Part shown: positions 17,581-25,427 of the stretch, in pieces
How positions within the stretch are numbered: the stretch's first letter is position 1
How the letters are laid out: every line of letters starts with the position of its first letter
NCBI RefSeq assembly: GCF_009601505.1
Contig: NZ_WITC01000027.1
Coordinates: 1-64,000 of the forward strand
DNA: 64,000 bases
Direction of reading: 5' to 3'
DNA from: Sinorhizobium terangae
GTDB lineage: Bacteria; Pseudomonadota; Alphaproteobacteria; Rhizobiales; Rhizobiaceae
Notes under the pieces: model-generated
The model's database searches: none
What the model was told of the DNA's origin: nothing
What the model saw: only the letters and a program-made list of their open reading frames with translations
Program-made: the position numbers and the translations under genes

Positions 17581-19656
17581 TCAGAATTCTTCCCAGTTAT
17601 CGCCGGAGGCCGTAACGGAAGGTACGGAGCCCGGCTTGTTGCCGAAAGCGCCCGCCAGCTTGCCCATCAGGGCCTTGGCGGGTGATGGAGCTGGACGAGC
17701 GGATGCCTGCGCGGCGGACGGTTTGCGCAGGGGCACCGGCCCTGCGGGGGCCGCGGCGCTGGCCCGGACTGGACTCTTGGCCGGGGCGCCGATCTTGACG
17801 GAGGGCTGCGCCGGAGCGGGCGCTGCCTTCCGGAATGCTGCCTCACTCACCTGCCCGTGGCGGAATTGGCCGACGAGCTCACTGAGCTTCTCGGCGTCCT
17901 GCGCGAGCGTGTGGCTCGAAGCGTTGGTCTGCTCGACCATCGCAGCGTTCTGCTGCGTCATCTGATCGAGCTGGCCGACAGCGGTGCTGATTTCGTTGAG
18001 CCCGGTCGACTGCTCGCGCGCCGCCATCACGATCGAGCTCATATGTTCGTTGATGCGCGCGACGTCGGCGCCGATGCGGCCGAGCGCCTCGCCGGTCGCC
18101 TGCACCAGCTTTACGCCCGTGCCGACCTCGTTGCCGGATCGTGTGACAAGCGCCTTTATGTCCTTCGCCGCGCCGGCCGCCCGCTGGGCGAGTTCGCGAA
18201 CCTCCTGGGCAACGACGGCAAAGCCCTTGCCCGCTTCCCCTGCCCGCGCAGCCTCGACACCGGCATTGAGCGCCAGAAGGTTCGTCTGGAAGGCGATCTC
18301 GTCGATGACATTGATGATCTTGCCGATTTCGTTGGAGGCGCCCTCGATGCGCGCCATCGCAGAGATCGCTTCGCCGACGATGCGTCCGGATTCTTCCGCG
18401 TTGGTGCGCGTCTCGTCGACCATGCGGCTTGCTTCTTCGGCGCGCTCGGTCGCGGTCTTCACCGTCACAGTGATTTCCTCCAGAGCGGCCGAGGTCTGTT
18501 CGAGCGACGCCGCCTGCCGTTCCGTCCGCCGAGCCAGATCGTCGGCGGCGCTGCGCATCTGCCGACCGTTTGTTTCGATCGAAACGGCATTCTCCTTGAC
18601 GCTTGCAAGAACGTGGCCCAGCCGTTCGACGGTGTTGTTGAAATCACGGCGCAGCACATCGAGGTCACCTACGAAAGGTTCGCGGATTGCGACTGCAAGA
18701 TTGCCCTCGGCAAGCTGGTTAAGGGCCCGCCCGAGCGCATCGACCGCGGTTTTGATGCGGGCGACAGCCTGGTCGCGCTCGGCTTCCTGACGCTGGCGCT
18801 CCTCCTCGATTTCCCTGCGGCTCGCCATCGCGTTCTGCTCCAGCGAACGTTTTTCGATCGCCGAAGCCCGGAAGAGCTCCACGGACCGGGCCATCTCGCC
18901 GATTTCGTCGCCGCGCGCGAGCCCTGCCAGGCTGGAGGTCAGATCGCCCGAATGGATCCGCTGCATGCTGTCGCGCAAGCCGAGGATGCCCCGGCGCAAT
19001 GCATTGCCGTGGAACCAGATCAGCGCCAGCAAGGTCGCCATCGCCAGCAGCCCTGCGGCTCCCTGCAATACGAGTGCGTTCGCTGATGCGGCTTGTGTCT
19101 CGGCGATGCGCGCGGACGCAAGGCCAGCGGCGGCTTCGCTCAGCTCAGCGAGTGCGGCGCCAAGACGCTCCCCGCCGCCATCGATCGCATCGTCGATGCG
19201 GGCGAATTCGTCCGCTTGCGCTCCAGTCTCCACCAGCGCCTTCAGATCCACCTCAACCGCCTTGCGCAATTGGGCAAGATCGGCATCGAAGTTGGAGAGA
19301 ACTTCCGGTCTGCCGAGGAGACGCGCCAGCGCCTCGACATCGGCTTTCCTGGCGTCGAGCGTTGCGAGCGAAGCTTTGATTTGGGCCGCGCGCTCGGGCA
19401 GAATCTTGCCTTCGTCACGATCGACGATCGTGTCCATCGCCGCGAGCACCAGCTCAAGGCCGGCAAGTCGCATTTCCTCGACCGTCCTCATGCCGCGCTG
19501 GGCGGCGACCGCCTTTTCAAGCGTCTGTTCCGATCGCCGCTCCTGGTACAAACCAACGGTGAGCACCGAACCAAAGCCGAGGAAGGCGGCGGCTGCAAGA
19601 GTCGCCAGTCGCTGGCTGATCGAGAGGGTGCGTCCGACGGATGGAGAGGTGTTCAT
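17581..19656 (-). CDS. Methyl-accepting chemotaxis protein
   Basis: A 691-residue transmembrane chemoreceptor. The first membrane helix is near residues 15-37, followed by a periplasmic helical-bundle sensor domain, a second helix near 200-220, then HAMP (LRRGILGLRDSMQRIHSGDL) and a long cytoplasmic coiled coil. The signalling tip reads IAFQTNLLALNAGVEAARAG and then GFAVVAQEVRELAQRAA. The C-terminus is NWEEF, matching the x-aromatic-x-x-aromatic pentapeptide that docks CheR and CheB in other receptors. A Pro/Ala-rich linker (about residues 610-680) precedes it. It is co-transcribed with cheW. ATG 19656 is preferred over the in-frame ATG 5 codons earlier. Ligand unknown. Confidence 0.92.
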   Translation of the reverse strand: MNTSPSVGRTLSISQRLATLAAAAFLGFGSVLTVGLYQERRSEQTLEKAVAAQRGMRTVEEMRLAGLELVLAAMDTIVDRDEGKILPERAAQIKASLATLDARKADVEALARLLGRPEVLSNFDADLAQLRKAVEVDLKALVETGAQADEFARIDDAIDGGGERLGAALAELSEAAAGLASARIAETQAASANALVLQGAAGLLAMATLLALIWFHGNALRRGILGLRDSMQRIHSGDLTSSLAGLARGDEIGEMARSVELFRASAIEKRSLEQNAMASRREIEEERQRQEAERDQAVARIKTAVDALGRALNQLAEGNLAVAIREPFVGDLDVLRRDFNNTVERLGHVLASVKENAVSIETNGRQMRSAADDLARRTERQAASLEQTSAALEEITVTVKTATERAEEASRMVDETRTNAEESGRIVGEAISAMARIEGASNEIGKIINVIDEIAFQTNLLALNAGVEAARAGEAGKGFAVVAQEVRELAQRAAGAAKDIKALVTRSGNEVGTGVKLVQATGEALGRIGADVARINEHMSSIVMAAREQSTGLNEISTAVGQLDQMTQQNAAMVEQTNASSHTLAQDAEKLSELVGQFRHGQVSEAAFRKAAPAPAQPSVKIGAPAKSPVRASAAAPAGPVPLRKPSAAQASARPAPSPAKALMGKLAGAFGNKPGSVPSVTASGDNWEEF

Positions 19657-19808
19657 TGACTGGCAGTCCATGGCAATGGACCCGCCGCGGCAGGCGAGGT
19701 CCTCCGTTACGATCGATGCGGAAGGCCGGGCTCGATCAAACCGGATGACCTCATGTCATATCGAAGTGGTGCACTTCTCCGCTTTCGGCGACACTGGCAA
19801 ACAGACCT

Positions 19809-19816
19809 TAACCATT
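19809..19816 (+). promoter_or_regulatory. CtrA-type half-site upstream of the MCP operon
   Basis: TTAACCAT matches the half-site reported for the cell-cycle regulator CtrA in Sinorhizobium. It lies about 150 bases upstream of the receptor start. An 8-base match can occur by chance, so this is weak on its own. Confidence 0.3.
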
Positions 19817-19899
19817 CGCTAAAACATGGCTACCAGCTCTGCGGATCAACCGCCTGTGCTCCCCTTTCTTTGTCGCCTTCGAGTGCTATGATCCGGGGT

Positions 19900-20058
19900 A
19901 TGCGCACGGACACGAAGAAATCGCTCTCGCCCCTCGTCCTCACCCTTTTTGCGGGCGTGTTCGCACTCGTCGCACTCCTGGCTTTCCAAGGCTGGATCGC
20001 GCATGGCGCCGACATCTTCCTGTCGCTCGCTCAAGCCGGCATTTCCTGGTGCTTCTGA
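19900..20058 (+). CDS. Small single-pass membrane protein (unknown)
   Basis: A 52-residue frame: a short charged start (MRTDTKKSLSP) followed by one long hydrophobic helix (LVLTLFAGVFALVALLAF) and a moderately hydrophobic tail ending AGISWCF. It lies on the same strand as, and 124 bases before, the Sco gene. An earlier in-frame ATG at 19888 is possible. I do not recognise a family. The composition (one membrane helix, Lys/Arg only at the N-terminus) argues for a real membrane peptide, but the evidence is modest. Confidence 0.45.
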   Translation: MRTDTKKSLSPLVLTLFAGVFALVALLAFQGWIAHGADIFLSLAQAGISWCF

Positions 20059-20182
20059 CGCCCTGGCTTGCCGCATGCACCGCCTGCGGCAATTCTCCCT
20101 TTGCGCCGGTGGTGGTGACGCGGTATCACAACGCCACGTTCATTGAACGCCCTTACGAAGGCTCAGCAAACCGGTAGCAACG

Positions 20183-20782
20183 ATGAAAACCATACGCATC
20201 GTCCTTTGGGCGGCCATCCTCGTCATGGTGGCGATCCTCGGCTGGCTCACCTACGACATGACGCAATCGCGGCAGCAGGCGTCCTCCGGTCCCTTCGGCG
20301 TGCCCTTCACGCTTGTCGCACAGGACGGCAAGCCGATCACCGAACGGGCGTTCACCGGCAAGCCGACCGCGCTTTTCTTCGGCTTCACCCATTGCCCGGA
20401 AGTCTGCCCGACCACGCTTTTCGAGCTGGACGGCTGGCTTGAAAAGGTTGACCCCGACGGCAGCAAGCTGCAGGCCTATTTCATCACCGTCGACCCGGAG
20501 CGCGACACCCCGGACGTTCTTGGCCAGTACGTCTCCAACGTCTCCAAGCGCATCACCGGCATTTCCGGACCGCCGGACAAGGTCCTTGAAATGGTCAAGG
20601 GCTACCGCGTCTACTACAAGAAGGTGCCGGTCGACGAAAAGAACCCGAACGGCGACTACACCATGGACCACACGGCCTCGGTGTTCCTTCTCGACGCCAA
20701 CGGGCACTTCAGCGGCACGATTGCCTATGGCGAGAACCCGGACACCGCCGTTCAGAAGCTCGAGAACCTGACCAAGAGTTGA
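20183..20782 (+). CDS. SCO1/SenC-family copper chaperone
   Basis: A 199-residue membrane-anchored, periplasm-facing thioredoxin-fold protein that delivers copper to the CuA centre of cytochrome c oxidase. It has an N-terminal helix (IVLWAAILVMVAILGWL), the copper-binding THCPEVCPTT motif (CxxxC, near residue 73), TVDPERDTP, and the conserved histidine in YTMDHTASVFLL near residue 160. All three metal ligands are therefore present and the length is normal. It stands alone between a small membrane protein and prmA and is closed by a 12-bp hairpin terminator. No cytochrome oxidase genes are adjacent. Confidence 0.93.
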   Translation: MKTIRIVLWAAILVMVAILGWLTYDMTQSRQQASSGPFGVPFTLVAQDGKPITERAFTGKPTALFFGFTHCPEVCPTTLFELDGWLEKVDPDGSKLQAYFITVDPERDTPDVLGQYVSNVSKRITGISGPPDKVLEMVKGYRVYYKKVPVDEKNPNGDYTMDHTASVFLLDANGHFSGTIAYGENPDTAVQKLENLTKS

Positions 20783-20809
20783 GCGGCTACTTCATCATCT
20801 CCCATTCCC

Positions 20810-20845
20810 GCAAAGCGCCGGCTCCCCGCCGGCGCTTTGCGTTTC
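20810..20845 (+). terminator. Rho-independent terminator after the Sco gene
   Basis: Perfect 12-bp stem GCAAAGCGCCGG/CCGGCGCTTTGC (20810-20840) with a 7-base loop, followed by GTTTCT. It lies 28 bases after the Sco stop and before prmA. Confidence 0.85.
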
Positions 20846-20895
20846 TACCGGATCCATGATAGCCGCGAGGCCGACCACATCCGAAGGACAGATCG

Positions 20896-21771
20896 TTGAG
20901 CGAGATAAGACTTTTCGTCACCAGCACCGAGAAACAGGTCGCGGCCGTGCTCGATGTCATGAGCACGATCTTCGAGGACGACGACTATGCCATCGCGACG
21001 ATGGAGATCGACGAGAAGCGCGACGTCTGGGAAGCCTCGGTCTACATGATGGCGGACGAGGAGGAGAGCGTCAGGGTGCGGCTTGCCGACGCGCTCGCCG
21101 CGGGTTTCTCCCATCTGCCGATCGAACGCGAAGTTTTGCCCGATATCGACTGGATCGCCAAATCGCTGGAAGGGCTCGCCCCCGTGCGCGCCGGACGCTT
21201 CGTCGTCCACGGCTCTCATGATCGAGACAAGGTCAGGACCGGCGAGATAGCGATCGAGATCGACGCCGGCCAGGCCTTCGGCACGGGCCATCATGGCACA
21301 ACCGCCGGGTGCCTAGAAGTGCTTGCCTCCGTTGCGCATACGCGGCCGGTCCGCAATGTCCTCGACCTCGGCACAGGTAGCGGCGTGCTTGCGATCGCGG
21401 CCTGGAAACTCCTGCATGTGCCGGTGCTTGCCACCGACATCGATCCGATCGCGACCCGCGTCGCGAGCGAAAACGCCCGCCGCAACGGCGTCGTCACTGG
21501 CATGACCTTTGCCACCGCCCCCAGTTTCCACTCGACGGCGTTCAGCACCAATGGCCCCTTCGACCTGATCATCGCCAACATCCTGGCGCGGCCGTTGATG
21601 AAGATGGCGCCGCAGCTTGTCGCCAATCTCGCCGCCGGCGGCTCGGTCATTCTGTCCGGCATTCTCGCCGAACAGCGCTGGAAGGTGCTTGCCGCCTATA
21701 ACGGCCAGCGCCTCAAACACGTGCGCACCATCTGGCGCAACGGCTGGGTCACCATCCATCTGACGAAATAG
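20896..21771 (+). CDS. prmA: Ribosomal protein L11 methyltransferase PrmA
   Basis: A 291-residue cytosolic methyltransferase that trimethylates ribosomal protein L11 using S-adenosylmethionine. The N-terminal third is the substrate-binding domain. It is followed by the AdoMet domain with AFGTGHHGTT near residue 132, motif I VLDLGTGSGVLAIAAWK near 156, the acidic loop ATDIDPIA, and catalytic-loop NILARPL near 224. Full family length. The start is a TTG at 20896, chosen because GAAGGACA lies about 7 bases upstream and the encoded protein begins where PrmA proteins usually do. Transcription is independent of the Sco gene because a strong terminator separates them. Confidence 0.93.
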   Translation: MSEIRLFVTSTEKQVAAVLDVMSTIFEDDDYAIATMEIDEKRDVWEASVYMMADEEESVRVRLADALAAGFSHLPIEREVLPDIDWIAKSLEGLAPVRAGRFVVHGSHDRDKVRTGEIAIEIDAGQAFGTGHHGTTAGCLEVLASVAHTRPVRNVLDLGTGSGVLAIAAWKLLHVPVLATDIDPIATRVASENARRNGVVTGMTFATAPSFHSTAFSTNGPFDLIIANILARPLMKMAPQLVANLAAGGSVILSGILAEQRWKVLAAYNGQRLKHVRTIWRNGWVTIHLTK

Positions 21772-21856
21772 CGGGTTGTCACCTGCCCGTTATCCGCCTA
21801 CCGGCACCTTCTCCTCGCAAGCAGGGGGATGGGACGACGCCGCACGCTCCCAATCC

Positions 21857-21897
21857 GCTCTCCCCGTCAGAACGGGGAGAGCGCTAGGGTGAGGGCC
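21857..21897. repeat. CTCCCC/GGGGAG palindromic intergenic repeat
   Basis: GCTCTCCCCGT and ACGGGGAGAGC (21857-21881) flank a 3-base centre and are followed by GCTAGGGTGAGGG. The same palindrome-plus-tail design occurs at 26348-26407, so this is a dispersed REP-like element. Confidence 0.75.
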
Positions 21898-21991
21898 GAT
21901 CAAAGGAGCACTGGTGGCAATTGTTGGTGTCGGCGGTCGCAGCGCGGACGCTACTCCCCTGATCCAGCGAAATCGCCGAGTAAGCAGAAAA

Positions 21992-22030
21992 CGAAAAAGG
22001 CCACCCAGTCCATCATGACGGGTGACCTTT
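21992..22030 (-). terminator. Second hairpin downstream of the anti-SD small RNA
   Basis: On the minus strand GGTCACCC pairs with GGGTGGCC (one G-U pair), followed by TTTTTC. It lies just beyond the small RNA's own terminator and backs it up. Confidence 0.65.
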
Positions 22031-22033
22031 TCG

Positions 22034-22196
22034 AAACAAAGGCGATGCCGGAGGCATCGCCTGCTGGGCGGCTTTGAGGCCGACCATGCCCGCGAGCCTG
22101 AGGAGGAGGAGCGCTCGAGCGGGCGTCTACCGTTCTGAAATTGGCCACCCTTGAGGGAGGAGGAGAACAGAATGACCAACTATTCTCAGAACCGCA
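22034..22196 (-). ncRNA. Candidate trans-acting small RNA with anti-Shine-Dalgarno loops (NfeR1/alpha-r14-like)
   Basis: Read on the minus strand, three stem-loops follow in order. Hairpin 1 (22192-22132) pairs GTTCTGA with TCAGAAC and TTGGTCA with TGGCCAA, leaving CTCCTCCTCCC in the loop. Hairpin 2 (22124-22088) pairs GCCCGC with GCGGGC and exposes CTCCTCCTCC. Hairpin 3 (22061-22041) is a perfect 9-bp GGCGATGCC/GGCATCGCC stem followed by TTTGTTT, a terminator. Exposed CCUCCU loops on a terminator-ended RNA are the hallmark of rhizobial anti-SD small RNAs such as NfeR1 (alpha-r14), which block translation of many mRNAs. Assignment to that exact family is from memory, and the 5' end is approximate. 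Confidence 0.65.
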
Positions 22197-22466
22197 GCTT
22201 TTTTGAACCACCGGATGTTCGTCCGTGTTCGTTGAGCGCGCTTATAAACCATTATTCCGATAGAGATAGATGCGTTGCAGCATGGGTGCCATGCATATGA
22301 TGCATATGTCCGCAGCCTGGGCAAATGCCCTGATTGGCAGGTGCGTAACCGCGGCGGCCTGCGCCTGTTCACAGCCGGATATCGCCTCTTTCCTCGGCAG
22401 CGACCTTTCCGCTAACATGACGATCATCCCAGTCGCGGTTCTCCGCCAAATTGCCGGAAATATTCC

Positions 22467-24299
22467 ATGTTTCAGTCCTTCGAAGTCACCTCCACGCCTC
22501 AGTTCGGCAAGGAGCGCACCGCCGCTCTGCGCGCCGTCTTCCCGGCCCTTGGCATTGACGGCTTCCTCGTGCCGCGCGCCGACGAATTCCAGGGCGAGTA
22601 TGTGCCGGCTTCGTCCGAGCGCCTTTCCTGGTTGACCGGCTTCACCGGCTCCGCCGGCGTTGCGCTTGTCACGCAGCGTGAAGCGATCGTCTTCGTCGAT
22701 GGACGCTATGTGACCCAGCTCAAGGAGCAGGTGGACGGCAGCGTCTTCACGGGGGGTGACCTTATCGGCGAGCCGCCGCATGTCTGGCTGGAGGCTCATG
22801 CGCCGAAAGGCTTCCGCCTCGGCATCGACCCGTGGCTTCATACCGGCGCCGAGGTCCTCAAGCTGCAGAAGGCGCTCGCGGCGGTCGGCGGCGCGCTGGT
22901 CTTCCTCGATCACAACCCGCTCGACAAAATCTGGACCGGCCGGCCCGCAGCTCCCCTTGGCCGGGTGACGATCCAGCCGAGCGAGCATGCCGGCCAACTG
23001 GCGAAGGACAAGATTGCCGCGATCGCTGCCGGCCTTGAAGCCAAGGCGGCCGCTGTCGTCCTCACCGACCCCTCCTCGGTCGCCTGGACCTTCAATATCC
23101 GCGGCAGCGACGTGCCGCACACGCCGCATCCGCTTGCCCGCGCGATCATCCATGCGGACGGCCGCGCCGAGATCTTCCTCGATAAGCGCAAGACCGGCAT
23201 CGAACAGGAAGCCTATCTGACCCAGCTTGCCGAAATCACCGCTCCGGCGAGTTTCGAGGACCGGCTGGCGGCGCTCGCGACGACTGGTGCGGCGATCATG
23301 ATCGATCCGGACCTTGCGCCCTTCGCCATCGGTGAACTGATCCGCGAGAAAGGCGGCTCGGTCGTCGGCGCAGTCGATCCGGCCCGCCTCCCCCGCGCCC
23401 GCAAGAACGCCGCCGAGATCCAGGGATCGGCGCGCGCGCATCTACAGGACGGCGCCGCGATGGTCGAATTCCTCGCCTGGCTTGACCAGACCGAGCCCGG
23501 CAGCGTGACCGAGATCGCCGCAACGGAAAGGCTGGAGGCCCTGCGCGCGACCGTCGGCGAGCGCATGCAGAATCCGCTGAAGGACATTTCCTTCGACACG
23601 ATTGCGGGCGCCGGCTCACACGCGGCGATCATGCATTACCGCGTGACGACGGACACGGACCGGACAATTGAGCCCGGAACCATGTTCCTGATCGATTCCG
23701 GCGCGCAATATATCAACGGCACGACCGATATCACCCGAACGGTTGCGATCGGTGCCGTTCCGGAAGAGCAGAAGCGCTTCTTCACATTGGTGCTGAAAGG
23801 CATGATCGCGATCAGCACGGCGCGCTTCCCCAAGGGTTCGCGCGGTGTCGATCTCGATCCCCTCGCCCGCATCGCGCTCTGGAAAGCCGGCGCCGACTAT
23901 GCCCACGGCACCGGCCATGGCGTCGGCTCCTATCTTTCCGTGCATGAGGGACCGCAGCGCATCGCCCGGCTTTCGACGCAAGAGCTGCTGCCGGGCATGA
24001 TCCTTTCCAATGAGCCCGGCTACTATCGTCCGGGCGCCTTCGGCATCCGCATCGAAAACCTCGTCGTCGTCCGGGAAGCCTCGGAGATCGAAGGCGGCGA
24101 CCTGCCGATGCTCGGCTTCGACACGCTGACCTACTGCCCGATCGACCGGCGCCTCGTCCTCCCTTCGCTGTTGACCGACGAGGAGCTTGGCTGGCTGAAC
24201 GCCTATCATGCCGAAACGCGCGACAAGCTCATGCCGCTCATCGCCAGCGACGACACACGCCACTGGCTGGAAGCCGCCACCGACGTGATCGCGCGATAG
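22467..24299 (+). CDS. Xaa-Pro aminopeptidase (aminopeptidase P)
   Basis: A 610-residue three-domain metallopeptidase that removes N-terminal residues preceding proline. The two N-terminal creatinase-like domains (from FLVPRADEFQGEYVP) are followed by the pita-bread catalytic domain. Its dinuclear metal ligands are visible: LIDSGAQY and GTTDITRT (two aspartates), GTGHGVG (histidine), SNEPGYYRPG (glutamate) and GIRIENL (glutamate). The length matches the large eukaryote-like class of aminopeptidase P rather than the ~440-residue E. coli PepP. It stands alone, 270 bases after the anti-SD small RNA on the opposite strand. Cytosolic: no signal peptide. Confidence 0.92.
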   Translation: MFQSFEVTSTPQFGKERTAALRAVFPALGIDGFLVPRADEFQGEYVPASSERLSWLTGFTGSAGVALVTQREAIVFVDGRYVTQLKEQVDGSVFTGGDLIGEPPHVWLEAHAPKGFRLGIDPWLHTGAEVLKLQKALAAVGGALVFLDHNPLDKIWTGRPAAPLGRVTIQPSEHAGQLAKDKIAAIAAGLEAKAAAVVLTDPSSVAWTFNIRGSDVPHTPHPLARAIIHADGRAEIFLDKRKTGIEQEAYLTQLAEITAPASFEDRLAALATTGAAIMIDPDLAPFAIGELIREKGGSVVGAVDPARLPRARKNAAEIQGSARAHLQDGAAMVEFLAWLDQTEPGSVTEIAATERLEALRATVGERMQNPLKDISFDTIAGAGSHAAIMHYRVTTDTDRTIEPGTMFLIDSGAQYINGTTDITRTVAIGAVPEEQKRFFTLVLKGMIAISTARFPKGSRGVDLDPLARIALWKAGADYAHGTGHGVGSYLSVHEGPQRIARLSTQELLPGMILSNEPGYYRPGAFGIRIENLVVVREASEIEGGDLPMLGFDTLTYCPIDRRLVLPSLLTDEELGWLNAYHAETRDKLMPLIASDDTRHWLEAATDVIAR

Positions 24300-24747
24300 A
24301 ACTTGCATTGTTTCAAAGAGTTAGAGCGATTCCAGGAAAAGCGTGTGGCGGCATAAATTGTGTAATATCAAATAGCTAGATCGCTTCGCGAGTTCATTCA
24401 AACAGTGAAAACGATCTAATCGCCACAGAAATAGGAGTCTTTTCGCGAACCGGCGTCGCGAAACTTCGTGACAAGTAAAGGACGCGGGGAGGCCCGGCGG
24501 CGTAGGTTGGGGGCTACAGGGGGCGGCCGGGCCTCGGTTGGGAGGTACGATGTCTCTACCAACGATACTGTTATATTTCCCGCGCCACTCCGGCGTAACC
24601 CGGAAATTTTACGGGATTGCACGCTTGGTTTGAAAATCGTCATTCGCCAAGCGTGAAAGGCCGGGCCACGCGGCACCCTCGAGGCCTGACCGATCGTTCG
24701 CGGAATTTTCAAAGCTGAAAGGCCGGGGCGATTCCCGGCTCTTCCAT
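24300..24747. other. Gene-poor region with several strong inverted repeats
   Basis: No convincing gene. From 24318 it begins with a degraded rhizobial intergenic repeat (AGAGCGATTCCAGGAAAAG). It then holds TTTCGCGA/TCGCGAAA (near 24441), GAGGCCCGGC/GCCGGGCCTC (about 24489-24535, enclosing GTAG/CTAC), and CACGCTTGG/CCAAGCGTG (about 24619-24655). A 27-codon frame at 24550 has GGGAGG upstream but no other support. A structured RNA is possible. Confidence 0.4.
24717..24739 (-). terminator. Terminator of the small secreted protein gene
   Basis: GCCGGG/CCCGGC stem (24722-24739), followed on the minus strand by CTTTC. It lies 9 bases after the stop at 24748. Confidence 0.55.
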
Positions 24748-24987
24748 TCAGATTCCCAGCATTTTCTTCGCCTCGCCGAGCGCTGCCTCCGAGCCTGCGT
24801 GATCGCCGGACTGGTGCAACTGTTCGCCCTGCTGGCGCAACTGCTTGACCTTGGCCATGTCGGCTTCAGAAAGGGAGGCGTTCGGCAGGGCGGCGTCAAT
24901 CGCCGCCATCATGGTGGGGCACTGATTGGCGAAGGCCGTTACAGGTGCGAGCGCCAAAAGAAGGGCAATTGAAATCCTGATAATCAT
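24748..24987 (-). CDS. Small exported protein (unknown function)
   Basis: A 79-residue protein with a signal peptide (MIIRISIALLLALAPVTAFA) and a short mature part starting NQCPTMMAAIDAALPNASLS. A predicted helix (EADMAKVKQLRQQGEQLHQSG) follows, ending AKKMLGI. The mature domain resembles small periplasmic helical proteins common in rhizobia, but I know no function. GAGGAG lies 7 bases before the ATG at 24987. It sits downstream of azlD on the same strand with a 128-base gap, so it probably has its own promoter. A larger frame covers the same DNA but is an antisense artefact of azlC and azlD. Confidence 0.72.
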   Translation of the reverse strand: MIIRISIALLLALAPVTAFANQCPTMMAAIDAALPNASLSEADMAKVKQLRQQGEQLHQSGDHAGSEAALGEAKKMLGI

Positions 24988-25115
24988 GGGGTCGCTCCTC
25001 CAGAGCCGGAGGGCTGATGCCTCTCCGGCAACCAAAAGATGATAGCCCAGTGTCGGTTCAGCGCCAATGGTGGGCGCCCGACTAGCACTGTCCGGCAGCC
25101 GGGAGGACGAGAGAA

Positions 25116-25424
25116 CTACAGAACCACGTGCCGGATCACCATCACCACGGCCCAGCCGACAAGCAGCATCCGGAGTGTCGAGAAGCGCAGTCCGATCGCG
25201 AAGGCGACGAGCATCGACACCGCGACATCGAAGCCACCATAGACAAAGGCCGGTGCAACCAGCGTCGTCAGGACCGCCGCCGGGACGGCGTTCAGCGCCG
25301 CTTCGAGCCGCGGTGGAATGCGCTTCAACTGGGTGATCAGCACATAGCCGCCGAACCGGGTCGCGAAGGTGGCGAGTGCGGCGGCAACGATCAGGTAGAT
25401 CAGGTTGAGGTGCTGTGCGTCCAC
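25116..25424 (-). CDS. azlD: Branched-chain amino acid exporter small subunit AzlD
   Basis: A 102-residue protein with three or four hydrophobic helices (LIYLIVAAALATFATRF, AVLTTLVAPAFVYGGF, MLVAFAIGLRFSTL, LLVGWAVVMVIRHVV). Length and helix spacing match AzlD/YgaH, the small partner of AzlC in branched-chain amino acid export. The start is a GTG at 25424, three bases after the azlC stop. AAGGAGG, its ribosome-binding site, lies within the last azlC codons, so the two are translationally linked. Substrate preference is inferred from the family. Confidence 0.86.
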   Translation of the reverse strand: MDAQHLNLIYLIVAAALATFATRFGGYVLITQLKRIPPRLEAALNAVPAAVLTTLVAPAFVYGGFDVAVSMLVAFAIGLRFSTLRMLLVGWAVVMVIRHVVL

Positions 25425-25427
25425 GGC

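Noticed and set aside
22172-22300. A 42-codon plus-strand frame (MTNYSQNRSFF...) preceded by GGAGGAGGAG
   Set aside because: The apparent ribosome-binding site is simply the complement of the anti-SD loop of the minus-strand small RNA, and the encoded peptide shows no signal, helix or family likeness.
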